Assembly: GCA_017654935.2 (NCBI GenBank)
Contig: CM065701.1
Location: 1,042,293-1,106,292, forward strand
Direction: 5' to 3'
Length of the DNA: 64,000 nucleotides
Source of the DNA: Phymorhynchus buccinoides
Lineage: Eukaryota > Mollusca > Gastropoda > Neogastropoda > Raphitomidae
Shown here: in pieces, positions 22,451 to 34,187 of the stretch
How the letters are laid out: each line of letters begins with the position of its first letter
Position numbering within the stretch: the stretch's first letter is position 1
Translations under genes and position numbers: made by a program
The notes under the pieces: generated by a model
The model's database searches: none
What the model was told of the DNA's origin: nothing
Seen by the model: the letters and a program-made list of their open reading frames with translations, nothing else

Positions 22451-23555
22451 ATATGTACCCCAATTCTTTCCTTTTCCTTCTCCTCGTGCTTCGGGACTAG
22501 TAATGGTGGCGAACATGAGATGGCGTTTGTGTTATTTCCCATTTACCCGGGGTTTTTATTTTTATCGGTGGTACCTTTTTCTAGGTAGTGACACACAAGT
22601 CCGAGGTGCACGAAGTTGGAGACGTATCTGCACAAGCTGAGGTCGGAGTGTGGCTTAGTTCGTCACGCATGTACTTCATGCGTGAGCGTCGTTTCTGGTC
22701 TGGCGCGGCTCATTGGCGTGCGCTTTGCTGGTGGTCGGCATTGGACGAGCGCGGTTGAAAACGTCTGGTGCATGGCAGAGGCGCTGTTCTCTTTGCCTGG
22801 CAGGATGAGCAGCTGACCAGGCAGTGCTGCTTGCGTGGGAGGAATGGCTGCGCTGCAATTCAAATTTGCGGCCTCCGCCAACGAGAAAAATATGTACCAG
22901 ATGAAATCTAACACTGGGATGGACAACAAAGTCCCACAGAGAAGAGTCCACATGATGAAGCCACAGGCCAATATAAAGTTCAAACACGACTAGATCACAC
23001 CAACACACGCATAAGACCTAGAAGCTCAGTCCACTCGAGGAAGGGAAGCAGACAACAGAATCTTCTGTTTCTTTCTTTACTCCTCTGCAGCTGCGCGTGC
23101 GTGGAAGATATCCCTTTCGCAGATGATGTATCGAGGTAGTAACAGGGCGAGTCAGGGTTGGGGTGTTGAACAGCCAGTAACTCATTAAACGGCTGTACTG
23201 CAGGCAGGTGGGGGAGATGGGGGCTGGCAGTAGTGGCGCATCCGCCCTCCGCTTGTTTGCGTGCATGTACTGGTCAGGATGAGTGAAGAGAGAGGAACGA
23301 CTGAAGAAAAGGATGAAGGAAACGCCTGGCGTTCTTTGAAACCACGAGCCAACCGTCTTGACAAGAAAATGACCAAATGACTCCTGTCCGGAGGCAGAGA
23401 GGCATAGAAGAGCCCTAATAATGTCCAGTTCATCACGAACGCACAGACGCAAAACAGCAACTCAAGCACTTGCTAAACACACCACAAAAGAATATTGCGA
23501 GAGTAAATAATTCAAGGCCTGCTAGGCGAAAAACTCCTGCCAATGATCGCCGCTG
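22451..23555. other. Unique region without a recognised gene
   Basis: Several frames of 90-144 codons overlap on both strands (for example minus 23018-23452), with no conserved motif, signal or start context that favours one. I cannot support a gene. Confidence 0.35.
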
Positions 23556-23559
23556 TCTT

Positions 23560-23690
23560 TCTGATTACGTTCACACCCTAACAGGAGATGACAGGCAGTT
23601 CACACAGTTCCTCCAGTGCATTGAGTGTGATTGTGTTCACCCCATGCGCTGCACTGGCAATGGCTGTTCATCTTTACTTTAACAGTTCCA
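23560..23690. repeat. GATGACAGG-family dispersed repeat, copy 2
   Basis: CTGATTACGTTCACACCCTA, GATGACAGGCAGTTCACACA, GTGTTCACCCCATGCGCTGC. Confidence 0.75.
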
Positions 23691-24285
23691 CCAATACGCC
23701 ACCAACCCAAGATCTACCGTCTGCACATTTTCACTGTACCATCACTCTCTGTGGTTCTTGCTGTCTTTGTTAGCATCGACATTACTAAGAACAAGCAGTC
23801 TCGATGGAATCAAACTATGTTGCCCTGAGACTTACTGCTCTTCTACCCCCATCTTCCTACAGCGGCAGCCTTTTTCTCTTGGCTGAGTCAACGTGTCTGG
23901 ACTTCGTATGTATAAGTACAGTAGCCAGATTTGTGAGCCCAGATCAGACGCTAGAGCAAATTATATTTGTCCCCTTTCTCATTACTTGTACGACCATGAT
24001 TGTCCACTGCCTGGACTGAAGCAATGTTCCCCTTTCTGTTGCATCTCAACAGGCACGCCTCCTTCCCTTTAGCTGCGGACATGGCAAATGACGACCTGGA
24101 ACAAAAAAAATGAATACCCATTTGAAATTGGTGGTTGTGAGTGAAGATGACGTTTCTGAAAAATCGTACTGTAAGCTGTTTTTTATTATTTGTTACAAAA
24201 ACGCCAATACAATGGTATGGTCACGCTCTCCACGTTGGTATTTCAGCCTTTCTGGAACAGCGGTCCTGTGGTGTGTCCAGGCTTT
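23691..24285. other. Spacer
   Basis: No gene recognised. Confidence 0.4.
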
Positions 24286-24289
24286 CTTT

Positions 24290-24560
24290 CTTTCTGATTA
24301 CGTTTCACGACCCAAAAAGGAAGATGACAGGCAGTTCACAGTTCCGTGCCCATGCACTGAGTGTGATGGTGTGTTCACTCCATGCCTGCCAGGCAATGCT
24401 GTCATCTTTTTAGAGTGCCAGTCACACACCATTCCACTTCAACAATATGAATAATATTATGTGGTGCTGATGCAATTCACAGTTCCAACTCCATGCACTG
24501 AGTGTGTTCCCCCTGCGCTGTACTGGCATTGCTGTCACTTTACAGTTAACAGTTCACGAC
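24290..24560. repeat. GATGACAGG-family dispersed repeat, copies 3 and 4
   Basis: A full copy at about 24290-24425 and a shorter copy at 24475-24555, followed by a (CA)n run to 24599. Confidence 0.75.
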
Positions 24561-24599
24561 ACACACCCACACACACACACACACACACAGCACACACAC

Positions 24600-26260
24600 A
24601 TAAACACAGAGTCAGCAGCTGCCACATACATGAATGAAGCGAAGCACAAATTAGGTAATTAAATGGACAAACCCACCTAGAACTAACGAAGTGCAAAAGT
24701 GAGTAGAGCAAATGGCTTCCAATGTTACCACAACGATTGTCAAAAACTGGAATGAGAAAAGTGGAATTGTATCAGGGCAAAAGAGACCGTGTGACCGTAG
24801 TCAGGAGGGTATTTCTTTCGGAGTCCAATATACGATAGCGGTTCTTTGCTACTTCCGTTTTATATGTTGGGATTTGGTGTCCAACTTGATAATGAGCTTG
24901 CTATTTGTTTTTGCGTGTTTGTCAGTATGGTTGGATAGATTCATTTTCCATGGCATTACAGCCCTTGGTAAACTTTTGCAGTTGCCCCGGGGATAGTTTT
25001 TTATTATTAAGCAACGGAATATCTCCCACTTTTGGTCCCAAACTGAAAGCGGTTTTAGGCAACTTTCCTTGTTCTGTTGGTGTTGAAAATATTGTGTATG
25101 GCTGGTAACGGTTTTCAGAAGGGAACGGGTCAAGTTTTTTCTTGACCCAACCCTGCCACCAATCCTCCAAGACTTCCCTTAGTCATTGAGGACAAATAGA
25201 GGGAAACATCCTCATGGTAAATAAATGGGCTTGAACAGCCTCATACCGCGCCTTTGCTGGAGTGTGCTAGCATCGTAACCATTTTTTATATACATGTTGG
25301 ATGCGATCGATGGAGTGGCGAGCATGGGAATTCTGTGACCTTTTCTTTCTCTTCATGGACTGCAGCTTATCTCATCTGGTCTTTCTCTGTTCATGCTGTC
25401 GCCGCCTGAGATGTTTCCTCTGCTGACAGGCATTGCAAGGACTGCGTTGCATTCTCACAGCTTGGTTTCATTGTAGGCAAATGCCCACAAAGTGGTATTG
25501 TCACAACGTCGAACCGATGCCCTGGTGCCTTCCCAATGTTTTCTCCGACGGATCTTGGCAGAAGCGATTGCCGATACAACTCACACCATTAGTAAGCAGG
25601 TCTTGCAAGCTTTCCGGGAAGAGCGAAGTGTCATACCACATTTGATGTGTAATAACATTTTGTTCTTTTCACATGCTGAAACCGTCCCACTGTTTGGATG
25701 GTCTGCATCACTCAATGAAGAATAGAGCAATTCCTCAAAGAAAGACTCATCATCTCACTGTGTGTATGGCTTCGAATAAGGCTTGTAGGGGTGGGTGGAT
25801 GTGGTTGAACTCAGTTTTGTTGTCCGTATGGGGGCCTGGTACAGTCATTTCCATACACGTCTGACGTGCTTCACCGTCAGGTGTTTCCATCCTTCCACAA
25901 GGAGCGAGTGTTTTTCCAGTTCCTGAGTTGTTCAGGTTTATTTCGCATTGGTCCTTTATAAGATGGAGGGTCAGAAATGAAGAACAACCTCCCAGATCCC
26001 TTGGCAACAATTCACGTTTTGTATGTCATTGCCTGCCTCTGTATGTCTATACAGGCGCTGGTTGGTGTCGCCTTGTTCGCTTGTGGAAGAATGCTCTATT
26101 TACTCATTTTCAGTGAACTATGATGTTTATGAATAAAACTACACATTTTGCACCAAGACTACTCGTTTTTGCTTTCCAGACGACTCAAGAGTGTGTAGGT
26201 GTAACGGTCTGGTGAAAGCCATATAATTATAATGGTGAACTTGTGAGAGAACAAACTGGT
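24600..26260. other. Region without a recognised gene
   Basis: Short frames only. A 77-codon plus frame at 25492-25725 contains a segment (ILAEAIADTTHTISKQVLQA) that looks protein-like but matches no family I know. An exon cannot be excluded. Confidence 0.3.
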
Positions 26261-26261
26261 C

Positions 26262-26595
26262 ACTCTGCCAAATTTTACTTGCCTGTCACGGCCCAGCATC
26301 GCCTCAGTGTCCTTTCCCTGATGTTCTCCATTTGCTGTCCAACTGTTCGTCTTCAACAGCCCCATTCAGTCTTTTGTCTGACTTAACACCCCTTTTCTGA
26401 CGTTTTTCTTCAAGCCTGTTTTAATTTGGACTTAGGCATCCTGAGTCGTTTCCCCACTGCAGATATTAATTTACGATCTTTTTTCCACGCATCTTCCTTG
26501 CGTTTGTTTGTGACTGTTTTTGAAATGTTGAGAGGATCACTGTTTTGTTGTTTGAAATCCTTCAAGGAAGCATTGCCTTGTTCACATTCAATACT
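26262..26595. repeat. CTTTGTCTGAC-family dispersed repeat, copy 2
   Basis: Matches 22055-22450 in order: CTTGCCTGTCACGGCCCAGC, TCTTTTGTCTGACTTAAC, CATCCTGAGTCGTTTCCCCA, TGTTGAGAGGATCACTGTTT. Confidence 0.75.
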
Positions 26596-26615
26596 TAACC
26601 CCCTTTAGGTGGTAG

Positions 26616-26680
26616 TTCTATTTGGTGACAGCCCTGACATGCCTTTTTGTTGTCGATGGGGCTATCATTTTATCTTAATC
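26616..26680. repeat. GCCCTGACATGG short dispersed repeat, copy 1
   Basis: GGTGACAGCCCTGACATGCC, TTGTTGTCGATGGGGCTATC, then an ATCTTAATCTTA tail. One of six copies between 26.6 and 35.0 kb. Confidence 0.75.
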
Positions 26681-28620
26681 TTATACTTTCTTTCGTTTTC
26701 TTCTCCTCCTCGTACCATTTTGCATACACTCTGAACTGCTGCTTCTGGAATAACTGTGAATGTTGATACACTGCCATTTCGTGCTCCCTACGGAGGTTTC
26801 GGATTTCCTGAAAATAGCTTTCATCTTTTAACAATCTATCTATCTACCTGAAAAACTGTTTGGTTTTCTAATGAAGCTTGATTAGTCGCTCATGAAAGCG
26901 ACAAAAAGTTGACCAACGTTTATCTTTTTAATTATTTTGTATAGATCCATCGCCTTCAAATAGGATGACATGGCAGCGGTTGCTTTCTTGCTCTGAACCT
27001 AAAAAAAATTTTTTGGCTTTTCCCCATGGTCTGTTCACACCTGCTGCACCATGAAATAATAGTTTTTTATATGACTGTTAATGTTGCTGATGTGGTGGTT
27101 CATACATTCATAAATTATATCCAAAGGAAAACACGACTACACTAAAGGAACACATTGTGACTTATAGTAGGAAGCACAGTACATTGGTATTAAGCAGCAG
27201 TGTTAGAATAGAACTGAGGAGAGGTGGGAAGCCGTGGTGCAGACCAATGTCACCACAGTTTAGTGGAGCAATAAGGGAGGCTGGAAATGCCATCAATTGC
27301 AACCTTCCAGCTCTGTATTGTGACCAGGGGGTGGACTTAAGGGGAAGTCCGATGGTAGAATTAACACATTTTTGTTTTAGAATTTCATTGAGACTATTTC
27401 TTCCTTATCCCGTTCCCGATATTTAATAAATGTATATTTGTTCCGGTTTTTGGCAGAGAATTGATAGATGGCTCTTGTACAAGAACATGAACACGTCAAT
27501 GTTCAAAAGCTTTCAAAGAGATATATAAACAAGGAAAATTACATAACTTAGTTGCTTGAAAACAACTGTCTGACTCTGCAAGAATTAAAATTTATTCAAC
27601 TTCTTTTATTTTGACTCAGTGCCAAAACGTCCTGGCTTGAAAACCAAGTGGACACTAGAGCCGCAGAATGCATCAAAGTGTTCCAAGAAAGTTTCTGTCC
27701 CTCTCCGGCCAAGAGTACATTTGGATGTACATTTCCTGTAGCATGAATTTGACACAATCAAACCCAGAAGTTCATCTACCTCCACACACTACAGAATACT
27801 CCTTGTGCTCATTTCCCTTAAGGGGGAAGCGTGAAAAACTATCTGAGTTGTGGATGGTGTTTTAGATTATTCCTACCATATAGTAACAAATGCCATTACT
27901 GAATTACTATTCAGTTCACAATTTTATGAACTCTTACAAAATTGATCATTTCATGATGATTGCAATAGGTGGTTTGAAATAATCCATTCACATAAAGAAA
28001 ATGTGTGTTGGGAATAGGATACCCCCCCCCCCTTACCAGAGAATACCCCCCGCCACCCCTTACACGCACGAATACCACCACAGTCAACTAGGAATTATGA
28101 AATTAACTATTTTATTTACTATGTGGAACATGCTGGATTTTTCTAATAAAGCATTCCGCAACTATAAGAGTCGAAGAGCCCACTAAACGTCAATTTACAA
28201 TGCCTTACGAACGAACACAGATTTACGGCATACCGGGTCGTCGTAAGAATCAACAATGTCACCTTTTTCTTTCAGACATGGCCCTTCCATGTGGAAATTA
28301 CGTTGTTAATCAGGACGATTTTATATCGTAAAGGCGAAAGGAGGCGAGGTGAAAAAAACAGGAGAGAGAACTGCCACACTATATGTGGCGTTTAAACTTA
28401 TTAGTAAACTCGTTTAGGAGGACAGAATCATCATTTTTTTGTGCGACGTCAGTTTCGTGTCACGTCATAAAATAAAATGGTACGCTTACCGACTCCGTGC
28501 TAGAGAGATCGTCTGCTAGCTTTGCACAGGATTGATAAAAAAAGTGACCGATGTGGAACTAAAACGGAAAACCACTCGTTAAAACAATTAATTTTGTTTT
28601 AAATATTAGATTTATTCTCC
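26681..28620. other. AT-rich region without a recognised gene
   Basis: Small frames only, no motif. A C-run lies at 28022-28033. Confidence 0.4.
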
Positions 28621-29097
28621 ACCGTGATCTCCACGTCAACTTTTGACCAACTCATAATTGATGTAAAAACATTGCCTGTCCTAAACGAAAGATCACCATT
28701 TTCGTTTGAAGCATTTCATTGGTCAATTCGTTACCCCATTTCCCGAAAAATGACCTATGGTTTTGCGGGGTTGGGTACGAAGGTTTGGTCATGTTATATA
28801 TTACGCCATCGTTCTGCCTTCGCCACCATCCAACTTATACTTTATTATCTTAAGATTATTCATATTTCCTGCTCAAAGTCGTGTTATTTAAACAAAGTAA
28901 TGCTATATCTTTCATTTGACTTGTTTGTTGCCAATTTTGTCATTGTTTTGGCAGTCTCCGAACAAACGAGACCACGTCTTGACTTTCGTTTTCGGCGCCC
29001 GTTTTTACACACTTGTTCTTTTGGCACTGAGTCATTTATGTTCACAAGGCTCAAATAGAAAACCAAGATTTTTTATATATTTATATATATGGGTACC
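28621..29097. other. Open frame of doubtful coding value
   Basis: A plus frame of about 144 codons (28624-29058) starts without ATG, is AT-rich and overlaps an equally open second frame. No domain seen. Confidence 0.25.
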
Positions 29098-29857
29098 TGA
29101 AGAGAATGACAAAAGAAAAAACCAATTGATGACTTTTAAGTCACAAAATCAAAGAAGGAAAGTTTTTAAAGTTTGGCCGCCTTGATTTTCTTTTGCTAAA
29201 GACTCCACGAGCTCTTTCAAGCCAATGACCAAAAGTCAAAGCATAATGAATAGTGTTGCTCTTTTTAACATGATCGCTTTATTTACATTTTTCAGGAGTG
29301 ACACTGCTGACAGCATTTCTTCCACTTTAGTGAACTTTTCAAAGCTTTCAATATCTTCCGCATTAATGTCTTCTTGCGGAAGATGACAGGCAGTTCACAG
29401 TTGAGTTCACTCCATGCACTGAGTGTGGTGGTGTTCACCCCATGCGCTGCACTGGCATTGCTGTCATCTTTTACAGTTAACAGTTCACACACAAGAGAAT
29501 GACAAAAGAAAAAACAATTGATGACTTTTAAGTCACAAAATCAAAGAAGGAAAGTTTTTAAAGTTTGGCTGCCTTGATTTTCTTTTGCTAAAGACTCTAC
29601 GAGCTCTTTCAAGCCAATGACCAAAAGTCAAAGCATAATGAATAGTGTTGCTCTTTTTAAACATGATCGCTTTATTTACCTTTTTTAGGAGTGACACTGC
29701 TGACAGCATTTCTTTCACTTTAGTGAACTTTTCAAAGCTTTCAATATCTTCCGCATTAATGTCTTCTTGCGGAAGATGACAGGCAGTTCACAGTTGAGTT
29801 CACTCCATGCACTACACTGGCATTGCTGTCATCTTTTACAGTTAACAGTTTACACAC
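29098..29857. repeat. 392-bp tandem duplication
   Basis: 29102-29427 and 29494-29815 are nearly identical (GAGAATGACAAAAGAAAAAA through AGTTGAGTTCACTCCATGCA), offset 392 bp. Each copy ends in a GATGACAGG-family repeat (29383-29493 and 29775-29860). Differences are a handful of single bases, so the duplication is recent. Confidence 0.92.
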
Positions 29858-29867
29858 ACACAGAGTC

Positions 29868-30100
29868 GACGCACCCTTTGTCTGACATTTTTCTTCAAAC
29901 TGTTGACTTTAGGCGTCCTGAGTCGTTTCCCAACTGCAGATATGTAATTTGCGATCTTTTTCCACGCATCTTCCTTGCTTTTGTTTGTGACTGTTTGAAA
30001 ATGTTGAGAGGATCACTGTTTTGCACTGAGTGTGATGGTGTTCACCCCATGCACTTCACTGGCAATGCTGTCATCTTTTACAGTTAACAGTTCACACACA
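29868..30100. repeat. CTTTGTCTGAC-family partial copy 3 plus GATGACAGG copy 7
   Basis: 29875-30022 matches the second half of the 22.1-kb repeat. It joins directly at TTTTGCACTGAGTGTGATGG to the second half of a GATGACAGG repeat. Confidence 0.75.
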
Positions 30101-30532
30101 ATTCCAATTCCACAAATTATGAAGAAAAATTATGTGGTGACTGGTGCTGATTTCCTTGCTTTGCTGGAACCTTTCCGGCATCCTTTACACCCTTTCACCA
30201 GGAAAGTTCAAGCAAATAGCAAAAAAGTGGTCAAGGTATGTCCCATGTCTTATGTCCCAGGTCTTAACTCATGGGCTGGAAAAGAAGGAATGAAGATGGC
30301 AGTAGACCAGTGTACCACGCCCATCCGGAAGTAGGGGAAGATAACTATCACCCCATATCCGGTAAGGGGTCAGGGTCACTGGCTACTTTCGTTTTTCTAT
30401 ATACTATGCAGGTTCATTAGGGCTAATGCACATGTTTTAAGTGTTGGTACAGTATGGTTAGAATAAATTTTTCAGTTTTGCACTTACTATGACTCTGAAT
30501 GCAACAGATCGCTCTACTCTTCACAATCGGAC
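30101..30532. other. Spacer
   Basis: An open plus frame to 30334 has some protein-like composition but no identifiable domain. Confidence 0.3.
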
Positions 30533-30718
30533 TCAGCCTTCGGTGTTACTGTAAGCTGGCTCTGTAGCATTTGAGCACGCATCTGAGTAAGGCTCAAACT
30601 GATAAGACCTTACATTAGCACCAGTTGGGCCTTCGACAGATTCACTGCTGCCTGTATCTGACCCCGAAGTGTCGTAGTTGCTGCGTTCGTCCGCCATCTT
30701 AACATGATTTGACGTCAA
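30533..30718 (-). CDS. Possible first exon, Ser/Glu-rich protein with YQFEPYSD motif
   Basis: A minus-strand frame with ATG starts at 30718 and at MADERS (about 30697). It is rich in Ser, Gly and Asp/Glu and contains VRSYQFEPYSD. A motif of the form VRPYxFEP opens many invertebrate proteins that carry a P2X7-receptor-C-terminal-like domain, often in transposon-expanded families, but that domain itself is not in the window. The open frame ends at a TGA at 30533-30535; a +1 shift continues as AESDCEE before another stop. Assignment is tentative. Confidence 0.3.
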   Translation of the reverse strand: MTSNHVKMADERSNYDTSGSDTGSSESVEGPTGANVRSYQFEPYSDACSNATEPAYSNTEG

Positions 30719-31138
30719 AAGAAAGGGATGTTACTGTTACTCTTTTTCGTGTAATTAACGTTCCTCATCAAAATCTCATGCACTGCCCTTCAAAAACAAT
30801 CACTATAAATTTCTGAAGAGAACGAGCTGCTTAATCGTGCAAGAGGTGTACACCAAGGGGGATGTACTCTGGAACAGGGAGACATACTCCTTGAGCAGAG
30901 ACGATTGATTAATGTTTTTTTTTAACAAAAGTATTTTAACAAAACAACTGATTTTGTTTTTACCTTGTTTTTATCCCTTTTTAAAACGTGGTAAGATTTA
31001 ACGTGGTGCAGGCATGGATGTGGGGGCAAAGTGAGTTTCGCTGAAGAATATCCAACCGATTCTGCATTTCATTTGAAAGATGTCGACTCAAACGTTTGTG
31101 GGGGGTGTCAAATTTTCACTTTCGCGGATTTTCCGCGA
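30719..31138. other. Spacer
   Basis: No gene recognised. Confidence 0.4.
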
Positions 31139-31139
31139 T

Positions 31140-31215
31140 TCGTGGAGGTCTACCATGCCTGGTGGTGACAGCCCTGACATGGCCTTTGTTGTCGACGGAG
31201 CTATAATCTTAATCG
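31140..31215. repeat. GCCCTGACATGG short dispersed repeat, copy 2
   Basis: GGTGACAGCCCTGACATGGC, TTTGTTGTCGACGGAGCTAT, ATCTTAATCGTAAG tail. Confidence 0.75.
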
Positions 31216-31622
31216 TAAGCAGATGAGTAACAGACCTGTTTACTGTACTATTTTCGAGTAGTATTCTACTCAATTTGGACCTCTACTACTCTTCAAAATT
31301 GAAAATAACGCTCTGATTACTCATTTTCAGTGAACATTATTTGATGGTTTAATGAAGAGGACTACTCATTTCACACCAAAACTACTCATTTCAGCTATCC
31401 AGACTACTCAAGACTTGTGTAGGGGGTAAACAGGTCTGAAGTAAGCTCCAAGGACCATCCTGGTCCATTTCCGGTGGAAGTAAAAGAAGTTCAGTAACCT
31501 ATCTCCTCTTCCTGCCTTCACCTGTTACTGTTTTTTTTACTTTGTCAGCTGATGAAGCTCCTCCAGTCGTTTTCTGCCTTCCCGGCTGACATCCTTGCAA
31601 ATCCCCTCCAAGACATTCTGAT
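31216..31622. other. Spacer
   Basis: No gene recognised. ACTACTCATTT-type short echoes near 31320-31400 recur at 33.30-33.36 kb. Confidence 0.4.
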
Positions 31623-31623
31623 A

Positions 31624-31795
31624 CAGTGGAACCTCCCTTATAAGACCTTAAAAAATAATCCAAAATGAGGTCTTATGAGGGAGGGGTCTTAGAAGGAGGT
31701 AATTTTAATACTTACAAAGAAGGGAAATATCTCAGAAGTAGGTCTTATATGGGAGGGAGTCTTATAATGTGAGGTCTTAAAGGGAGGTTCCACTG
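31624..31795. mobile_element. CAGTGGAACC MITE, short form
   Basis: 172 bp with terminal inverted repeats CAGTGGAACCTCCCTTATAA / GGGAGGTTCCACTG and a TA on each side. CAGT ends with a TA target duplication are characteristic of Tc1/mariner-type elements. No coding capacity. A longer relative lies at 48.0 kb. Confidence 0.88.
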
Positions 31796-31975
31796 TATGT
31801 TATCCTGTCACTGGTCTGCAGAGAGGCAAACACAAACACAGTGAGGACGTGGAACTGAAGCAGGCAGCTCTGAGTGGCATCAAGGCAGGACAGCCGCCAT
31901 CGATGGAAAGGAACTTAATTTGACAATTGTCTTTTTAGTCTAATACTACAACCACTACCACTAAGCTATGTACAG

Positions 31976-32548
31976 TCAATGCCAGGGCATTAACTTCTTT
32001 TGAACTTGCTGAGAAAAATCTCTCACAGCAGTTGACTGCTTCTCTCTGACAGCTTTCTTGTATGCTGCTTTGCTGAGCATAGGTTTGTCTGGAATGTTCA
32101 GTCTCTGTCTCTTGGCTGCATTTTCTTCTTTTTTGTCTGCCATCTCTGCTGCTTTTCTTTTGAAAGCTTCCGACGTGTTGTTGATCAGAACTGGATCTAC
32201 TGGGTCATGAAGCACATCCCCTTTGGTGAGATGGCCAACTGCTGTTGTTTTTGTGCAGCGGAGACCATATTTGACTGTCTGGATGGCAGAGTACGTTTCA
32301 ATGTTAGTCCTGCATGACTTTGGATCAATGACATCTCCCATTGTGTTGAACTGCGGAGTCAGTGACGTGCTAAAGTTCATGTACGCTAACGGGCACTCTC
32401 GTGTTGAACCGTTGCGCGGGCTATGTGCCCAATCGGGTATTCTCGTGTAGAGGGAGTTAATCTTATATGTTTTGTTAGCAGCATTAGCAAGCAAGACAGG
32501 AAATCTTTTGACAGCATTATTCTTTACTGCACCTGTATACACCTGCAA
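31976..32548 (-). CDS. Hypothetical protein, 190 codons, unrecognised
   Basis: The longest uninterrupted, non-repetitive minus-strand frame in this part. Its composition is protein-like: an N-terminal half with PRNGSTRECPLAYMNFST and a Lys-rich, probably helical C-terminal half (FKRKAAEMADKKEENAAKRQ, then KAAYKKAVREKQS). It starts at ATG 32548 and ends at TGA/TAA near 31976. There are GCCCTGACATGG repeats on both sides and a MITE 180 bp downstream, so it may be a transposon-derived piece or the last exon of a host gene. I do not recognise the family. Confidence 0.4.
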   Translation of the reverse strand: MQVYTGAVKNNAVKRFPVLLANAANKTYKINSLYTRIPDWAHSPRNGSTRECPLAYMNFSTSLTPQFNTMGDVIDPKSCRTNIETYSAIQTVKYGLRCTKTTAVGHLTKGDVLHDPVDPVLINNTSEAFKRKAAEMADKKEENAAKRQRLNIPDKPMLSKAAYKKAVREKQSTAVRDFSQQVQKKLMPWH

Positions 32549-32582
32549 ACCTTGTGTTTTTACCCCTTTTTAATACGTGGTA

Positions 32583-32650
32583 AGATTTAACGTGGTGACA
32601 GCCCTGACATGGCCTTAGTTGTCGACGGGTCTATAATTTTAATCTTAATC
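32583..32650. repeat. GCCCTGACATGG short dispersed repeat, copy 3
   Basis: ACGTGGTGACAGCCCTGACA, TTAGTTGTCGACGGGTCTAT, TTTAATCTTAATCCC tail. A truncated copy (32876-32905) follows within 300 bp. Confidence 0.75.
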
Positions 32651-33024
32651 CCTTTAGACTACATGACTTGACTCAAGCAGATGAAAAAGATCATCGCTTT
32701 TATCTGAACTGCTGGGAATTAACGACCAAGTGAAACATGGGTGCAAGTGGGGAAGCATGAAATCTGAGTGCCGATTGGCTCGATTTGATCACTGTGGAGT
32801 ATGAAAATCTCTCAAAGTTTTTGAATATAGTTAGTCATGAATTTTGCTTTTAACTGTAACATGATCAGATTTTTACGTGGTGACTGCCCTGACATGGCCT
32901 TAGTATAACTATATTAACCCTTTCACCGCCAATGTCGCATTTATGTACCACAATGGTTTAACACCCGTGTCACTAAAAGGCATCAAATCAGGGCCTGGTA
33001 TCTGAAGACCCCATTCTCTTAATT

Positions 33025-33085
33025 TGGGGAGCCCTGACATGGCCTTTGTTGTCGACGGGGCTATAATTTTAATCTTAATAATTTT
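33025..33085. repeat. GCCCTGACATGG short dispersed repeat, copy 5
   Basis: GCCCTGACATGGCCTTTGTT, GTCGACGGGGCTATAATTTT, AATCTTAATAATTTT tail, inside the split MITE. Confidence 0.75.
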
Positions 33086-33115
33086 GGGAGGTATGGTTAG
33101 GCCTAATGCTATGCA

Positions 33116-34078
33116 CAGATCTGCCAACCCCCCCACAGACCAATGAGGAATTTGAGGAAGCAAAGAGGAATTTTAACGCGGGACCTTACCTTTTGCAAAC
33201 GAACACCATTCAAAGCACTGCATTCTCCTTCTTGTAAACAAACACTTGTAGCAAACTACAGTACACTTAGAGCATATTTACTGGTGATTTCAGAGAATAG
33301 TACACCCCAAAATACTCATTTCACAACAAAACTACCTATTTCAGCCCTCCACACTACTAAAAAATTGTGTTTGTGGTCTTTGTTCGTCCACTTGCATATT
33401 CTTTTGCGATGGCAGAGTCCGGAAACATTCGCCTGAACAAAGGGCCAACATGATCGGTCGCACTCATTGCAATATTGTGTTCAACCAAAAACCCAGCAAA
33501 AAAGAGTTTCTGCTCGAATCACTTCGTTCTCATCCTTGTTTTCCTCAGTTTCCTTTGGCTTGAAAAAGTCTTTCAACGTCGATGAACACTCCTGTAAATT
33601 GGAAGCGCTGACGTGCTTTTGAGATTCTACATGCCGTTTGACATCTCCAATGCCTCCATGCGAAATAGTGAAGTCCGAAAAGCACACAGTACATCGTGCG
33701 TAATGTACTCCTTTGCTGGAGCTCCGTATGGTCGGATATTTTTCCGTGTACGTCTTTCGAAATTTCTGTTCAGTTCTTTTATGTTTTTCATCACCCAACT
33801 CACCGCTATCTGCTTTTCGCTTCGACATCTTGCTTGGCTTGTTCGCGCGTAGAGTAAGAACGGAAGTATGTTTGACCGGAAATGCATCGATGGTTGAAAA
33901 CTCGGTTACACGCGTGGAGCTGTGCTGCTGTGTATCTTAAACGTTCGCGCGCAGCGCTTTCGTTTTTTTGTTGTTGAAATTTTTTAATGCGGAATTTTAT
34001 GGAAATGAGCGGAAAGGCGGAAGAATTCCTGTTTAAGCGGAAGAAATTCCGCATTTTGCGGAAGGGTTGGCAGGTCTG
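33116..34078 (-). mobile_element. hAT-like element with CAGATCTGCCAACC ends
   Basis: 963 bp bounded by CAGATCTGCCAACC and GGTTGGCAGGTCTG, with TATGCA directly outside both ends as a possible 6-bp target duplication. The right subterminal region repeats GCGGAA several times. It carries only an N-terminal transposase piece and is therefore non-autonomous. Confidence 0.7.
33358..33828 (-). pseudogene. hAT-like transposase N-terminal fragment with zinc finger
   Basis: Starts ATG at 33828 with a Lys/Arg-rich leader, then a BED-like C2H2 finger (ARCTVCFSDFTISHGGIGDV followed by KRHVESQKH). After a one-base excess in a T run near 33500, the frame resumes with VEHNIAMSATDHVGPLFRRM and FPDSAIAKEYASGRTKTT. 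In full-length hAT-like proteins the latter segment lies just downstream of the finger. The catalytic core and C-terminal dimerisation region are missing. Confidence 0.75.
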
Positions 34079-34187
34079 TATGCATGTAATAGAGGAACTC
34101 CCAATATTGCAGATATTTTTTTATTTCTACCCAGTTATGTTTTATGATACTTTTTTAGCTGAAGAATGGCTGGCGGTGAAAGGGTTA

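Larger units (their letters stand above)
32914..34187. mobile_element. TTAACCC MITE split by insertions
   Basis: Left part TTAACCCTTTCACCGCCAAT to ACTAAAAGGCATCAAATC and right part ATATTGCAGATATTT to GGCTGGCGGTGAAAGGGTTA match the two halves of the intact element at 46891-47136 (in inverse orientation). Between them sit a GCCCTGACATGG repeat (33025-33085) and a 963-bp hAT-like element. Confidence 0.8.

Noticed and set aside
22663..23469. Overlapping frames of 94-144 codons on the minus strand
   Set aside because: No domain, no splice support, and competing frames of equal length.
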